Of a stretch of 64,000 nucleotides of DNA, positions 1 through 10,995 are shown piece after piece (position 1 is the first letter of the stretch; every line of letters begins with the position of its first letter). The position numbers and the translations under genes are program-made. A model generated the notes under the pieces. It ran no database searches and was not told where the DNA came from. It worked only from the letters and a program-made list of their open reading frames with translations. The stretch spans positions 1,054,001 through 1,118,000 of the forward strand of contig JAGFMI010000015.1 in NCBI GenBank assembly GCA_021030905.1, written 5' to 3'. This DNA is from Pyrenula massariospora. Taxonomy: Eukaryota > Ascomycota > Eurotiomycetes > Pyrenulales > Pyrenulaceae.

Positions 1-923
1 ACGGCTGTCTCCAGGTTTTGAATTCGGGGCTGGTGCCCGGAAACCGAAATGCAGACAATGTGGACCCAGTCATGGAGAAGTTTAGCTACATCGTCTACCC
101 CAGCAAGTCTATTCAGACAGATGGCATCAAAGCATTTTCCGTCACATCCTTTGGCTTTGGACAGAAGGGCGCCCAAGCTATTGGCATTCATCCGAAATAT
201 CTCTTTGCTGCGCTTAACCGTGTCGAATTCCAACGTTACAAGCAAAAGGTTGTGGCCCGTCAGAAGAAAGCGTACAGGTACTTTCACAATGGCATGATCA
301 ATAATACTCTGTTTGTCGCAAAGACCCACTCGCCTTACACAGACGCTCTGCAAAACCAGGTCTTCCTCAACCCAGACTCTCGAGTCGTCGCCGATAAATT
401 GACTGCCGAGCTTTTCTATCCGAGTTCACCACCCAAAAAGAAAAACGGCCCCGATGAATCCACAACGCAGATGCTTCAATCACTTGCAAAAGCTACTACC
501 TCAGAAAACTCCAAGGTAGGGGTTGATGTCGAAGACGTACGATCCATCAATATCACCAATGAGAATTTCGTGGAGAGAAATTTCACTCGTGCCGAGCAAG
601 CATATTGCAAGGCGGCTCCTGCTCCTCAGGCATCGTTTGCTGGTCGTTGGAGCGCAAAAGAGGCAGTCTTCAAATCGCTAGGCGTCCCTACCAAAGGTGC
701 CGGTGCTTCTCTGCATGACATAGAGATCACAAACGACAAAAACGGGGCTCCAGTCGTCTCGGTAAGTGACGGAGCGCTTGTCTGACTGCTCATGGCTAAC
801 TTTCGAATTCAGTTACATGGCGAAGCGGCTAACGCTGCACAAAAAGCTGGTGTGAAGGAAGTGAATGTGAGCATTAGTCATAGTGATACCCAGGCCGTAG
901 CTGTCGCAGTCTCAAGGTTCTAG
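1..923 (+). CDS. FAS2: Fatty acid synthase subunit alpha, C-terminal end (partial)
   Basis: This is the 3' end of the cytosolic type I fungal fatty acid synthase alpha subunit; the rest of the gene lies to the left of the window. The frame opens at base 3 and reads [15 protein letters not shown], the end of the ketoacyl synthase region. It continues into the C-terminal 4'-phosphopantetheinyl transferase domain, which charges the enzyme's own ACP (motifs VGVDVEDV and [16 protein letters not shown]). One intron is inferred at 762-812 (gtaagt...cag). It joins GAPVVS to [10 protein letters not shown] and the ending [18 protein letters not shown], with the stop at 921-923. The transferase fold is complete. 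Nothing marks it as a specialised toxin-pathway FAS; a primary-metabolism copy is most likely. Confidence 0.95.
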
Positions 924-1556
924 AGTAGTGTGTATAGCCCCTTTCGATGTACATCAACTGGGGGGCTCATTCGTTGCATGTCTTCAGAACTGCGGTATTT
1001 CTTACCGTGATGGGAGCTTGGTGTTCCGGGTACTGGGCGGTGTTCCGAGCAAAGCATGGCAGCATCTATAGATCATTGACTTGCAAAATGTTCAATAAGA
1101 CATAGAGGTGGATCTCACTTTTGCCCAATGACACGTACAGTGCATGTAAGAGATATGCCTTTGGAGTGCTAAAATTGGGAGATTGTGCCTGCAGTCGAAA
1201 TTGTCTTCGATGCCCCTCACCTTCGGAACGGAATCATCTTCCAGCCTCCTACTTTTGTTGAATTGATCGAGAAGCTCTCAAAATATCCAAATCGACAGGG
1301 CGACGATGCAGTAGGGCGAGCCAGCTGTCCCTCTTCTAGTGGCTCTCCTGTAGCCTGTCGCATGCGGACCGTTGCAGCCTCGACCCAAGGTTGCGACCAA
1401 TCAACAACGACCGGACGAGCCATCGCCAAAAGTGTCACAAGCTCTGTGTAGGGTCAGCGATTATTGGAACATTCCCCTCCGACTTCGTACCCAATGGCTA
1501 TATGAAGTGTATGCAATGGGCTGGCGGCGGGATCCCGTCTAGAGAGATCGTTTGGC
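924..1556. other. Intergenic, FAS2 3' flank and RBR gene 5' flank
   Basis: About 630 bases hold the FAS2 3' untranslated region and the upstream region of the RBR ligase. Only short open frames in both directions occur, with no family likeness. I see no further gene. Confidence 0.6.
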
Positions 1557-3914
1557 ATGGCGAAAGAGGAGGTTGTTCGACGAAGTCGCAGGCACAGCAG
1601 CAGTGGTGGCAAGGGTACGCATCGCCACAAAGATGGCGTCCGAAGGCGACATTCTTCTACTCGAGAACCAGCTGGATCTGTCTCTCTTGCGGACAATAAA
1701 CCGCGCGACGTCGACGAGCTCCGAAGAGCGCGGTTATTCTATCTCCAGAAGACTCCCGAGGAGCGGCGGAAACTCAGCATGAGATTTGTCGGTGAGACAA
1801 CGAGCAGCGCATCATCTGTCAAACTGGAGCCACATTACAGCAGGAAAGTCAAGAGAAGGCACTCGTCTGCGGATCCTGAAAGGAGAAGGCGTCGAAGATC
1901 TGAACATGAAGAGGGTGGGACGACTAGTTCTGATTTCGTTTATGGCAGCAGGGACAACACTAGTAGTCATGACGAAGCGCAATGTGCCGGCGCGAAAATA
2001 CACGACTTGCCCACAGTCGTAGAAGAAGTTTCTGGGTCTGAGTCGTCGGAGCGAAAGATGTCGCGCAAGCGCAAAATTCGAGAAGTTGAGGTTCGGAGGC
2101 GCAGTGATAGGCATGAAATGCAATCCGAAGATTTAGAGCCGAAGCCTTCACGTCGGGAGTCAGGCTCTATACTGAGACTCGGTGTGCCGAGACAGACTTC
2201 ACCAAGACGGAATGACGGTCATGCCAGAACGCGTAGGTTCGTGTTTGTGTCTGAGTTTGATTGGATTGCATTCTGATATACAGTCTTCAGGGCTTCATCT
2301 GCACACGAAATTCTCTATCCTCCGCGCCCCAGTCTTCACAGAAGTTCTACTACCATTGATCCCAAGCCTCGGTCAGTGGCAAGAATAGCACCGGAAAGAT
2401 CAAATACAACACCATCAGTGATCTCCAAAGATGAGAAAAGGGCACCAAGTGTCATCAGCACTTTTCTCAAGGCACCACCGCCCAGACCGTCTCCATCAGA
2501 GAAAAAGTGAGATCCCAATTTTTCAATTTCCCAATTTACTGACAAGCGTATTAGAGCCCAATGTCTGACCTGCTTTGACGATATCCCTATTTCGAGAACG
2601 GCGAAGCTAGCATGTACCCATCGAATGTGCCATACCTGTCTCAAACGAATCTTCACCATGTCGGTCACAGACCCTGCGCACATGCCCCCGAAGTGTTGTA
2701 CCGACCACCATATCCCTCTAAAGCATGTCGAAAAGCTTTTCGATCAGAAGTTCAAGGTCAAGTGGAACAAGAAATTTCAGGAGTACACAACCAGCAATCG
2801 GCTCTACTGTCCCTCAAAGGGATGCGGAGAATGGATCAAGCCAAATCACATCTCAGTGGATCAAGGAAGAAAAGTCGGCAAATGCAAGCGATGTGGGATG
2901 AAAGTCTGCGCTGCTTGTAATAATCGGATGCACACCTCAAAGGAATGTCCGAAAGACGAAGCGACGAAGCAGTTTGTGGAAGTGGCCAAAAAAGAAGGTT
3001 GGCAACGGTGCTATAACTGCAAGGCGATGGTAGAATTGAAAGAGGGCTGCAACCATATGACGTGTCGTTGTACAGCGCAATTTTGCATGATCTGCGGGAA
3101 CAAATGGAAGACTTGCGACTGTCCCTGGTTCAACTACGAGGCTGTTGAAGCGGACCGTCTCCAGCACATGAACGTTCCGCAAGATCATCGTGTCTTCCCG
3201 GATGGCGGTCGAGCGCCGATTCGATATCAAGAAGAGATGGACCGCCGCCGGGAGCAAGAGCTGCGGGACGAAGCTCTTGCTCGACGCCTCCAAGTTCTTG
3301 GTGTTGACGATGCCGAAGATCTCGCTGGCCAGCAGGATCAATCGAACGTTTATGGCATTGGTAACGCCGCCGGTCACTTCCTCAACCAAAATTTTCAGCA
3401 AGCTCGAGATCTGCTTTCGGGCCGTTTTCATGCCGCAGAACGCGCAGCAGAAGGTCTCCTGAACGGCACGATCACTGGACGAGAAAACCCGCTTCCACCA
3501 GCGCCGTTTGAAATCCCCCTATTGCCGCAGAACGACAACCCTAATAACCAGAGTGCACGCTTACTCCGTCAGCATAGTGCCGCCAGCCGAGCCTTCAATA
3601 CAGCACCGACAACCAGGCCAAGCGAACGCGTCGTTCCGGGGCGGAGAGTGTCAGACTACGCCGCTGAGGCAGCACGACATGCACCAGCGGGGCGGATGCC
3701 GTCGAATCCTGCACCAACTCCTGCTAGGCGAGCATCCACAAGGAACCCAAACCCGAGGCCACCTCCGTCAAGACGAACTTCGGCAGTGGCGGAGCTGGTG
3801 GAAGCAGACCGGGAAGCAAGTGGCGGGTTGCCGAGCGGGCAGCCGAGTGACAGGATTGCGAATTGGGTGAGGAACGTGCCGGTGGGAGACCCAGGCCCTG
3901 GAGTAGAGGCGTGA
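1557..3914 (+). CDS. RBR-type E3 ubiquitin-protein ligase (RING-IBR-RING)
   Basis: A predicted 752-residue E3 ligase that would pass ubiquitin through a thioester on RING2. Three exons are inferred: 1557-2232, 2284-2506 and 2555-3914; both junctions keep the frame. Residues 1 to about 300 are basic, Ser/Arg-rich and probably disordered. RING1 begins at the third exon (CLTCFDD, then CTHRMCHTC and KCC). The IBR follows (YCPSKGCGEWI, CKRCGMKVC, CNNRMH). RING2 is CYNCKAMVELKEGCNHMTC, with the expected catalytic Cys in GCNHM, then CMICGNKWKTCDCPWF. A helical EEMDRRREQELRDEALARRL stretch and a low-complexity Pro/Arg tail follow. The start is the first in-frame ATG. The substrate cannot be told. It converges on TRM1. 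Confidence 0.88.
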
Positions 3915-4215
3915 ACGCACGTGTTACATGTATTTGGAATATCAGGTTTCTCACAAAGGAATTGTGCAAGTGGGACGGTTTGAATATGTCTCTGTGCAAT
4001 GTTTGATGTGTACGTTAGTCAGATGATCGATGAGGGTGTAACGGCCTGAACGTGGAGGCTGTAATCGAAAAGGTTCGGATTTCCTGTCTACGAGCTTGTT
4101 GCAAGTCTTTCCAATGAAAAACATGTTCAATAGAAGGTCTAGCTTCGAGAACTATCATGCGAAGGTTGGAATTCTCGTTGATTGAGGAGCATGTGTGCTT
4201 GGAACAAGGTAAGTA
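3915..4215. other. Convergent intergenic spacer
   Basis: About 300 bases between the 3' ends of the RBR ligase and TRM1 genes. It presumably contains both transcript ends; no gene seen. Confidence 0.6.
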
Positions 4216-6777
4216 TTATCCCTGGCCACTACCGCTTCCAGTTGCTCTATTCATTGGACCCCAATTGGGCAGTGGGTTCACCTGATATCTCACGAGCCCT
4301 TTCCTAGGTCTCTCCTTTCCAAGCTTCTCATCAAAGACGACATTAAGCTTACTCAGCTTCTCATGACTAACGTCCACCTTCTCGCCTCCCTGCTCGCTAT
4401 CTTCACGACTGTCATTATCCTTCCTTCCCAGTCTGAACAACGCGGCTTCCAATTCCCTCTTTAAATCCTCTACCGCGTCAATATTCTCCATCCTTCCCAC
4501 CACATCCCTCCTCACACGGTCCACCCTCTCGCTCTCCGCCCCCCTTACCTTCCTCCAAACTCCCCATCCCGCCGTTCCAGGCTTCACCGAGCCCTCCTTT
4601 CCTGGCGCCTTTGTCCTCGCCCACTCCCGAATTATCTCCCAGATGACATTGAACGGTGCATCGGTTCGTATACTTCCGGCCTTGCAGTGTGAACGAGTGA
4701 TACGATAACCAAGGTGACGAAGTGCGCCGCGAAACTGGTCTTCAGATGGAGTGCTAACATGAATGATTTTACATAAGTAGGAGAGATTGAAGAAAAAAGG
4801 ATGTGGGTCGATTGCCGACGGGACAGTCTCGGGGATGATGGGTAGGCGGGAGTTGTCATCAGCAGGCGGTGTAGCAGGTCTGTCGGGAAGCGTGGGAAGG
4901 TCGAGGTCTTCCTCTAAGGCGAGGGTGAGCATGCCCTCTATACGATTGATGGTTGGGTAGGTATGCTTATCGAGAGAGGGAAGGAGGTTGAGCAGCCGTT
5001 GAAGAAAGTGGACATTGTGGATGGGTCCAGCCCACATTGGACCGGCAATGTGAGTCTTGAAGCCGCAATGTTCGCAATGGGGCGTCGTTAAGGGAGCTTG
5101 CGCAAGACCATACTTGAAGTACTCATTGCCAATTCTATCTTGCTGTGGCAAATTCTTTCCGATCATTTGTCTTGTCCATGAGCCACAACCAGAATCACAA
5201 TTATAGACAAGCATTGTCTTGCCAGCGAGAAGTTTGACTTCTGCCTGCCGTTTATGAATTCGGACGAAGAGTCGAGCATAAAAGTCAATGGATAGAGAGA
5301 GTAGCGGCTCGATTGCGATACCATATCTCGCGGCTGCCTGAGAGATAGCATGGAGAATGAGACGCAGCCCGCCTTCGTGAGAATGAGGCCCTTTAATAGG
5401 CACGCCACCATAGAGTCCAAACGCCTTCTCAGGGTATCCGTTGGAGGCGAAGACGCCGGCATCAGTGCATGTAATGCAAAGAAGGCCGCCATCCTGAAGG
5501 GCCTGAATAGCAGCATCGAAGTATGGCGCAGCGGTACCGTACGGGTCCAAATCAATAACGTCGAATTTGCGAGTTGACCTACGGGTTGGGGTGTTGTCGT
5601 TGTTTCCGATCGAACTATACATGTAGGCTCGCGCATCACCAACATTAGTTTCTACGATATCACTAGCTTCATTGTAATCCACGTTGAGTTTGATCGCTTT
5701 GACAGCATCATGGGAAAGATCATTCGCAACCACGTGGCTAGCAAATGGAATTTCTTTAGCATAACGTAATGCGCGAAGTCCAGAGGCGGAGAGGGCGTCG
5801 AGGATAGCAAAAGGAGGCTTTTTTCGCTTTTTGTGCGATTCAGACGTCGTTCCAAGGTGGCCTCTGGTTACTTCCTCAGGAAAATGAAGCTCTTTTTGGA
5901 TATCATTTTTAGAAGCGGCAGCAAGATTGCCTTGCTGAGGGTCGACTTTTGGTTCTTGCCCTTTCCCGCTATGTTTGCTTATGTCATCTCCACAAAGTCT
6001 TTTTGCCGGATTTTGTTCATTGCAGGATGTCATGTTGTGGACTTCCTGGTCATGGTCGGGACTATCTCGCTTTCTTTTAGTGCCCGTTTCTGGGGGAGTT
6101 TCTGTCTCTTCGCATGTACTTTTATCAGTAGTATGACCCAGAGCAGCGCTTGTCAAAGGCATGGCGGGATCTTGTTGCTCAGCAGGAATTTCCAACATTG
6201 CAGCATCTCTGCTTCCATCGCCTGAAATATCTGTTTCGCTGCGGTGGGAGGTCTTTTTTGCCTTCTGCTTCCCCTTCTCTTTGCTCTCGAATTTTCGCTG
6301 TTTCTCGACTAGTGCTCCTTCACCGTAGAGTAGGATCGCAAGGACGGAGAGGTCTCGATTGAACTGCTGGATGGGGTTATAGAAAACATTTTGGTCACCA
6401 TGGCCATTATTCGCAGGCTTAGCTGACTTGTCAATGGTAGACTGATCATGGTATTGGGTTAGAATGCAAGCTTTTCCCTCTTTGATTACTGAATACTTTT
6501 GGTTGTTGATTGTGACTGGGTCTGGATGCTCGCTCGCGGCTTTCATGCTGAGCATGCTTTCACAACCGGTGACGGATCGCTGGGCTGCCTTTGAAATACA
6601 ACATGAGGTATGTTTTCTGCATGGACAAGACCGGTTGATCAGGAAGGGTGATTTCAATTTTGACGCGGAAAGTCGGTAGAGGTTGAGCATATGGCAAATG
6701 CACCCTTTGAGTGATATGCATGCATTCACAGAGAGAAGAGTCGAGGTCAAGCGGGTCGCAGCCAAAAATTTCTCCAC
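4216..6777 (-). CDS. TRM1: tRNA (guanine(26)-N(2))-dimethyltransferase
   Basis: The enzyme makes N2,N2-dimethylguanosine at position 26 of tRNAs, using SAM. The 853-residue frame has the SAM-binding segment ILDALSASGLRALRYAKEIP, the catalytic DLDPYGTAAPYFDAAIQAL with DAGVFASNGYPEKAFGLYGG, and a C-terminal zinc-binding part (NCDSGCGSW, HCEHCGFKTH). The conserved core begins only near residue 87 (VTINNQKYSVIKEGKA). The 74 residues before Met75 contain just two acidic residues and many Ser, Arg and Lys, so they look like a mitochondrial presequence. Met75 (base 6555) or Met78 would then start a nuclear form. Two-start dual targeting is known for yeast Trm1; here it is inference. A charged insert at about 160-300 lies between conserved blocks and may be disordered. 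Confidence 0.93.
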   Translation of the reverse strand: MEKFLAATRLTSTLLSVNACISLKGCICHMLNLYRLSASKLKSPFLINRSCPCRKHTSCCISKAAQRSVTGCESMLSMKAASEHPDPVTINNQKYSVIKEGKACILTQYHDQSTIDKSAKPANNGHGDQNVFYNPIQQFNRDLSVLAILLYGEGALVEKQRKFESKEKGKQKAKKTSHRSETDISGDGSRDAAMLEIPAEQQDPAMPLTSAALGHTTDKSTCEETETPPETGTKRKRDSPDHDQEVHNMTSCNEQNPAKRLCGDDISKHSGKGQEPKVDPQQGNLAAASKNDIQKELHFPEEVTRGHLGTTSESHKKRKKPPFAILDALSASGLRALRYAKEIPFASHVVANDLSHDAVKAIKLNVDYNEASDIVETNVGDARAYMYSSIGNNDNTPTRRSTRKFDVIDLDPYGTAAPYFDAAIQALQDGGLLCITCTDAGVFASNGYPEKAFGLYGGVPIKGPHSHEGGLRLILHAISQAAARYGIAIEPLLSLSIDFYARLFVRIHKRQAEVKLLAGKTMLVYNCDSGCGSWTRQMIGKNLPQQDRIGNEYFKYGLAQAPLTTPHCEHCGFKTHIAGPMWAGPIHNVHFLQRLLNLLPSLDKHTYPTINRIEGMLTLALEEDLDLPTLPDRPATPPADDNSRLPIIPETVPSAIDPHPFFFNLSYLCKIIHVSTPSEDQFRGALRHLGYRITRSHCKAGSIRTDAPFNVIWEIIREWARTKAPGKEGSVKPGTAGWGVWRKVRGAESERVDRVRRDVVGRMENIDAVEDLKRELEAALFRLGRKDNDSREDSEQGGEKVDVSHEKLSKLNVVFDEKLGKERPRKGLVRYQVNPLPNWGPMNRATGSGSGQG

Positions 6778-7482
6778 ATTGCGGGGAGGCTTTTGTTGGT
6801 GTTAACCAGGCTCCAGGGGCCAGACTAAGGTACTGATTGTAGTCACCACTATCTCCATCTTCGCTCTACCCAACGGCCGAGTTACAATCCATACACAGGT
6901 ATCTTGTGGGCAGACCTTCCTTCCTTCAGCATCGTAAAGCTGACCTGGTCTTCCCACACTGTCCACCAAAACTCCTTGGACGCACCATCGGAGCTACCAA
7001 GATGGCGAGGTAGCAAATATTTCGAGAGGTTCGGTCTTAAATCAAATTCATTAATAATGAGAGACGCTCAGAGAGCCCAAACTCCTAACTCCATGCCGTA
7101 GGATAGAAGCTATTACCGTTTCGAGACGCCCGCTAACGTCGCAATACCGCCCGATTTTGCGTCATAGGTCTCCAAGATCTGGCCGAAGGAATGCTACGGT
7201 TCTCATGAGGAAGAAGCTTTCGGTGCAAGCCATATAAGGGTGGCCGGATCTATTGCTGTGAGAAGGTCCTCGGAACTTTCACAGATATAAAAGTATTTCC
7301 TTTGCCAGAAGCCGAGCACGTCACCACGAACCTAGTGTGGAGAGCTGTTTGATTATTCCTATCGTGACAGCAGTGCTCATTCTCATTCTCTCTCTTCTTT
7401 CGAAGTCATACTTAAGACATTTCAATTACCTTACAACATAAAAGTCTTTGCACTAGCTCGCAACTCTGACCGTAGCATCAAC
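6778..7482. other. Divergent promoter region, TRM1 / MDR oxidoreductase
   Basis: About 700 bases shared by two divergent genes. The stretch before the plus-strand gene is pyrimidine-rich (CT runs near 7380-7400), as is common in fungal promoters. No gene recognised. Confidence 0.55.
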
Positions 7483-8547
7483 ATGAAGGAAGCACGCGTC
7501 TTTAATGGCCCACAGGTGGAGATACATGATGTTCCTATTCCGTCTCCTGGACCTGACGAGGTCCTGACCAAGGTCGTTGTCTCCGGATCTAATCCAAAAG
7601 ATTGGAAGGTCCCTGAATGGATCCCTGGTCAAAATGGCACCAACGCAGGAGACGACATCGCCGGAATCGTCAGTGCGGTCGGGAGCGACGTCTCGGAGTT
7701 CAAGCCCGGGGACCGGGTCGCGGCCTTTCACGTCTCGAGAACGCCAGGCGGATCATATGCGGGGTATGGTATCTCTCCAGCCCATGCAACGTTCCACATT
7801 CCAAGCAGAACAAGTTTTGAAGAGGCCGCAACGATTCCCTTGGCTGCCATGACGGCTGCTGTGGGCTTGTTCGTCTATCTCGGCCTTCCTGAACCGTGGC
7901 AATCCACAGAGGAACGGAAGCAGAAGACTGGTGTCGACGGCGGACTCGTGATCTACGGAGGGGCGTCTGCAGTCGGAGCATTTGGCATCAAGCTCGCGGT
8001 GAAAGCCAACATTCATCCAATCATCGCAATTGCTGGCAAAGGTATTCCATATGTCGAATCTCTCCTCGACAAATCTAGGGGTGACACTGTAGTCGACTAT
8101 CGAATGGGCGATGACGCTGTCGTCCAAGGCATTAAAGCAGCAATACCTAGCGGCAAGAAGCTGGACTACTGTTTTGACGCTGTTTCAGATCATGGAAGCT
8201 ACCAGAATGTATACAAAGCTCTCAATGCCGAAGGGGGAAAAATTACCACCGTATTGCCGGGCAAAGACTATGAGCCACCAAAGGGCGTTGAACAGACCCG
8301 TACGTCAGTGTATGCAGCCCACACAGATCAGAAAGAATTTGGTTTCGCTTGGTTTAGGCTTATGGCCTTGGGACTGAAAGACGGGTGGTTCAGTGGACAT
8401 CCACATGAAGTAGTACCAGGTGGCTTGGCAGGAATTCAGACTGCGTTGACAAACCTCAAGGAAGGCAAAGCGAGCGCGATCAAGTATGTTTTCCGGATCG
8501 CGGATACGCAGGGAGTCAGCAGTGATCACACAAAAACTCCGAGCTAG
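7483..8547 (+). CDS. Zinc-independent medium-chain dehydrogenase/reductase
   Basis: A 354-residue, single-exon NAD(P)H oxidoreductase of the quinone-reductase/trans-enoyl-reductase branch of the MDR superfamily. The N-terminal GroES-like domain has PGPDEVLTKVVVSGSNPKDWK and GDDIAGIVSAVGSDVSEFKPGDRV. The Rossmann domain carries the cofactor motif YGGASAVGAFGIKLA. The cysteine and histidine ligands of zinc alcohol dehydrogenases are absent, so it should be zinc-independent. Relatives are common as stand-alone reductases or as trans-acting enoyl reductases in polyketide clusters. No PKS is near, so a general stand-alone role is likelier. Substrate unknown. Confidence 0.85.
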   Translation: MKEARVFNGPQVEIHDVPIPSPGPDEVLTKVVVSGSNPKDWKVPEWIPGQNGTNAGDDIAGIVSAVGSDVSEFKPGDRVAAFHVSRTPGGSYAGYGISPAHATFHIPSRTSFEEAATIPLAAMTAAVGLFVYLGLPEPWQSTEERKQKTGVDGGLVIYGGASAVGAFGIKLAVKANIHPIIAIAGKGIPYVESLLDKSRGDTVVDYRMGDDAVVQGIKAAIPSGKKLDYCFDAVSDHGSYQNVYKALNAEGGKITTVLPGKDYEPPKGVEQTRTSVYAAHTDQKEFGFAWFRLMALGLKDGWFSGHPHEVVPGGLAGIQTALTNLKEGKASAIKYVFRIADTQGVSSDHTKTPS

Positions 8548-9192
8548 AAGGCTCTGGATCATTCAGTATCGTCTTGCGATGAATAGCCTTTGTAAATTTA
8601 CTTGACCGTTGCTATCTGCAGAAGTACGCTTTCCTAAACCACGCGAATATTTCGTGCAATCAACTTCATCCACGTGAGTTAGATCTCGAGCTTGCCAAGG
8701 GACGTCCACATAGTTCAGTGTTGGTTGCATGATGTACAGGCACTAGATCCAGTCCTACTCGATATCGTACGCATAGGGCTCGAACATGTAGGGGCTATTG
8801 GTCAATGTAGACTGTTCCGTCGTTCTCCAAAAATAATCTACAATATCATGGTCTTAAAAAGCCGGATGTTCCGACGACTCTGCAAATTGCCTACTTGATA
8901 CCTAATAGAAAGAATCGTATGTTGATTACTTTCTCCCTGTTGGCTCTGCAAGTCATTACCTCGATCGACGGGTTTGTCCAAGACAAATGAGGAAGGAGAT
9001 ATCTCTCCGCCATGAAAAACGTCATTTACGATAGACCAAGACTCTTAAGACTGGAGATATACTATTGTATCCAAGACAAGATAAGATATTTTCCTCAGTG
9101 GTCTCTGCTATCACTTGTTTCACTTAAAGGGAAACGTAGTTTGCCATTCCTCCTTCTACTGTGTTGGTCTTACATTTCCATACCCGACCATA
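8548..9192. other. Intergenic spacer
   Basis: About 645 bases downstream of the MDR gene and upstream of the S28 peptidase. Short unconvincing frames only. Confidence 0.55.
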
Positions 9193-10995
9193 ATGTTACC
9201 GTTTGCCTTTTTGTTACTCTGCTCAATCGAGACCTTATGTGTAGCCGCAAATCAAAGAAATCTGCCTCTCAATGGCCTTCTCAGTCGCAGAGAAGCCTCA
9301 ATCAATGCCTCAGACTACCCTGCCCTTACTATCTCTATCCCTATTGATCACTTCAGCGACTCAGACAAGCGGACTTATTCCAATCGTTACTGGATCAATG
9401 CCACATACTATAAGCCGGGAGGACCTGTGTTCTATTTCGACTCTGGGGAACAGAATGCGCACCCGCTGGTGCCGTATTTTCTTGCGGAGGCGGCTGGACC
9501 ATCTGCTGTGATGACCTTAGCTCGGCGGTTTGAAGGGCTAGCTGTGATCTTTGAGCATCGCTTTTACGGCGACTTGACGGACGGTAGTTATCCTTTCGAA
9601 ATGAATTCCTCAACGGGATTTGCGAATGGGGGACAGGAGGCGTATAGGTACTTGGATACGGAACAGGCTCTGAGCGATCCAGTTTATTTTGCCAATCACT
9701 TCAGGCCGCCTAGCTTAAAAGATCACTGGTCAGGTCTCACACCGAATGCCACGCCTTGGATTTGGCTTGGAGGCAGCTACCCGGGAATACGTGGAGCCCA
9801 TTTGCGTGTTCGGAATCCTGAGACGTTCTACGCCACTTGGGCATCAAGTGCACCGACTCAGGCCGCCGTGGACATGTGGGTGTACTATGCCCAGGCTGAG
9901 CGAAGCATGACCCGGAATTGCTCTGCAGACTACACGGCTGTGACCAGATATGTTGATAACGTTCTAGCTACAGGCAGCAAGCAGGAAATTAGCGATCTCA
10001 AGTTTGCTCTTCAAAAAGCAATCCAGTCTAGCCCACGCGATCTGTCGCCCTCCGTCAATCGTACCGAAGCGGATGCGATGACCAATGAGGACGTGGGTTA
10101 CAATCTCCTGATACCGCTTAATTTCTACCAATACTATGGTTTTGGGAGGTCTATACTTCCATTCTGTGATATCGTGGAGACTCGAAATCGTACTCAGATA
10201 GCTACGACTGACAATGGAGGAACAGCTCAAGCAGTTGCGACAGAATCGGGATTGGCTGCGACCTACAACGTGTCTGTTGCATGGTCTTCATTTCTTACGG
10301 CACTGGCTCTGATCGATTACGATTCCATCTCTGGTACTGATGATCCCATAGCTGATATGTCCTGGACGTGGCAATACTGTTCGGAGTACGGTTACTACCA
10401 GCGCGGCAATCCGAATAATTCACACACAATCCAAAGTCGTTTCATCAGTATCGAATCCATTCAAGCAGGATGCAAGGACACGTATCCGTATGCTCCTGCA
10501 TCACCAAACATATCAGCATCTAATAAGTATGGCGGTTGGCACGTGAATCCATCTAACATCATGTTTACTAGCGGACAATTCGATCCATGGAGGACGCTAT
10601 CTCCAGCTTCGGAAGAATCAGAGCTCGGTGCACCAATGAGACAATCGGTACAGGTTATTCCGCAATGCAACATTGCGCCGCCTGAGGATCAAATCTTTGG
10701 GATCGTTCATCAAGGTATGGTCCATGTATCTGACATGCGGGCACTTCTGAACACGAGCGATGTAAATCACCAAAATTTCAGCACAGTCGGATTCAGCAGT
10801 CCGATCAGCACAGAGCCATTCTATGCGGGGACTGAGCTGTTCTCAATGGCCTTAGAGCAGTGGCTGCCATGCTTTGGTAATGGGTCACAACGAAAAGCTG
10901 CCACGAGCCTAGGATCGAAGATGGAAGGCTCCTGGGGAAGTCTGATTTGGGTATCCTTGTTGACGTTTTGGCATATTGTATGCTTGTATGGATAG
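9193..10995 (+). CDS. Secreted serine peptidase, family S28
   Basis: A predicted 600-residue prolyl-cleaving peptidase of the S28 family (the lysosomal Pro-X carboxypeptidase and fungal prolyl endopeptidase family). Met at 9193 is chosen because it opens a signal peptide (MLPFAFLLLCSIETLCVA); the frame upstream has no ATG. The nucleophile motif is GGSYPG (Ser about 195), followed by WASSAPTQA. The remaining catalytic elements lie in FTSGQFDPWRTL and in HQGMVHVSDMRALL. Several N-glycosylation sequons occur. The last 20 residues are hydrophobic (SLIWVSLLTFWHIVCLYG), which could be a GPI-anchor signal or a membrane tail. It probably acts outside the cell or at the wall in peptide nutrition. Confidence 0.9.
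   Translation: MLPFAFLLLCSIETLCVAANQRNLPLNGLLSRREASINASDYPALTISIPIDHFSDSDKRTYSNRYWINATYYKPGGPVFYFDSGEQNAHPLVPYFLAEAAGPSAVMTLARRFEGLAVIFEHRFYGDLTDGSYPFEMNSSTGFANGGQEAYRYLDTEQALSDPVYFANHFRPPSLKDHWSGLTPNATPWIWLGGSYPGIRGAHLRVRNPETFYATWASSAPTQAAVDMWVYYAQAERSMTRNCSADYTAVTRYVDNVLATGSKQEISDLKFALQKAIQSSPRDLSPSVNRTEADAMTNEDVGYNLLIPLNFYQYYGFGRSILPFCDIVETRNRTQIATTDNGGTAQAVATESGLAATYNVSVAWSSFLTALALIDYDSISGTDDPIADMSWTWQYCSEYGYYQRGNPNNSHTIQSRFISIESIQAGCKDTYPYAPASPNISASNKYGGWHVNPSNIMFTSGQFDPWRTLSPASEESELGAPMRQSVQVIPQCNIAPPEDQIFGIVHQGMVHVSDMRALLNTSDVNHQNFSTVGFSSPISTEPFYAGTELFSMALEQWLPCFGNGSQRKAATSLGSKMEGSWGSLIWVSLLTFWHIVCLYG

Noticed and set aside
1-923. FAS2 as part of a toxin-type cluster
   Set aside because: The neighbours are housekeeping genes and no polyketide synthase is present, so a primary-metabolism FAS is the simpler reading.
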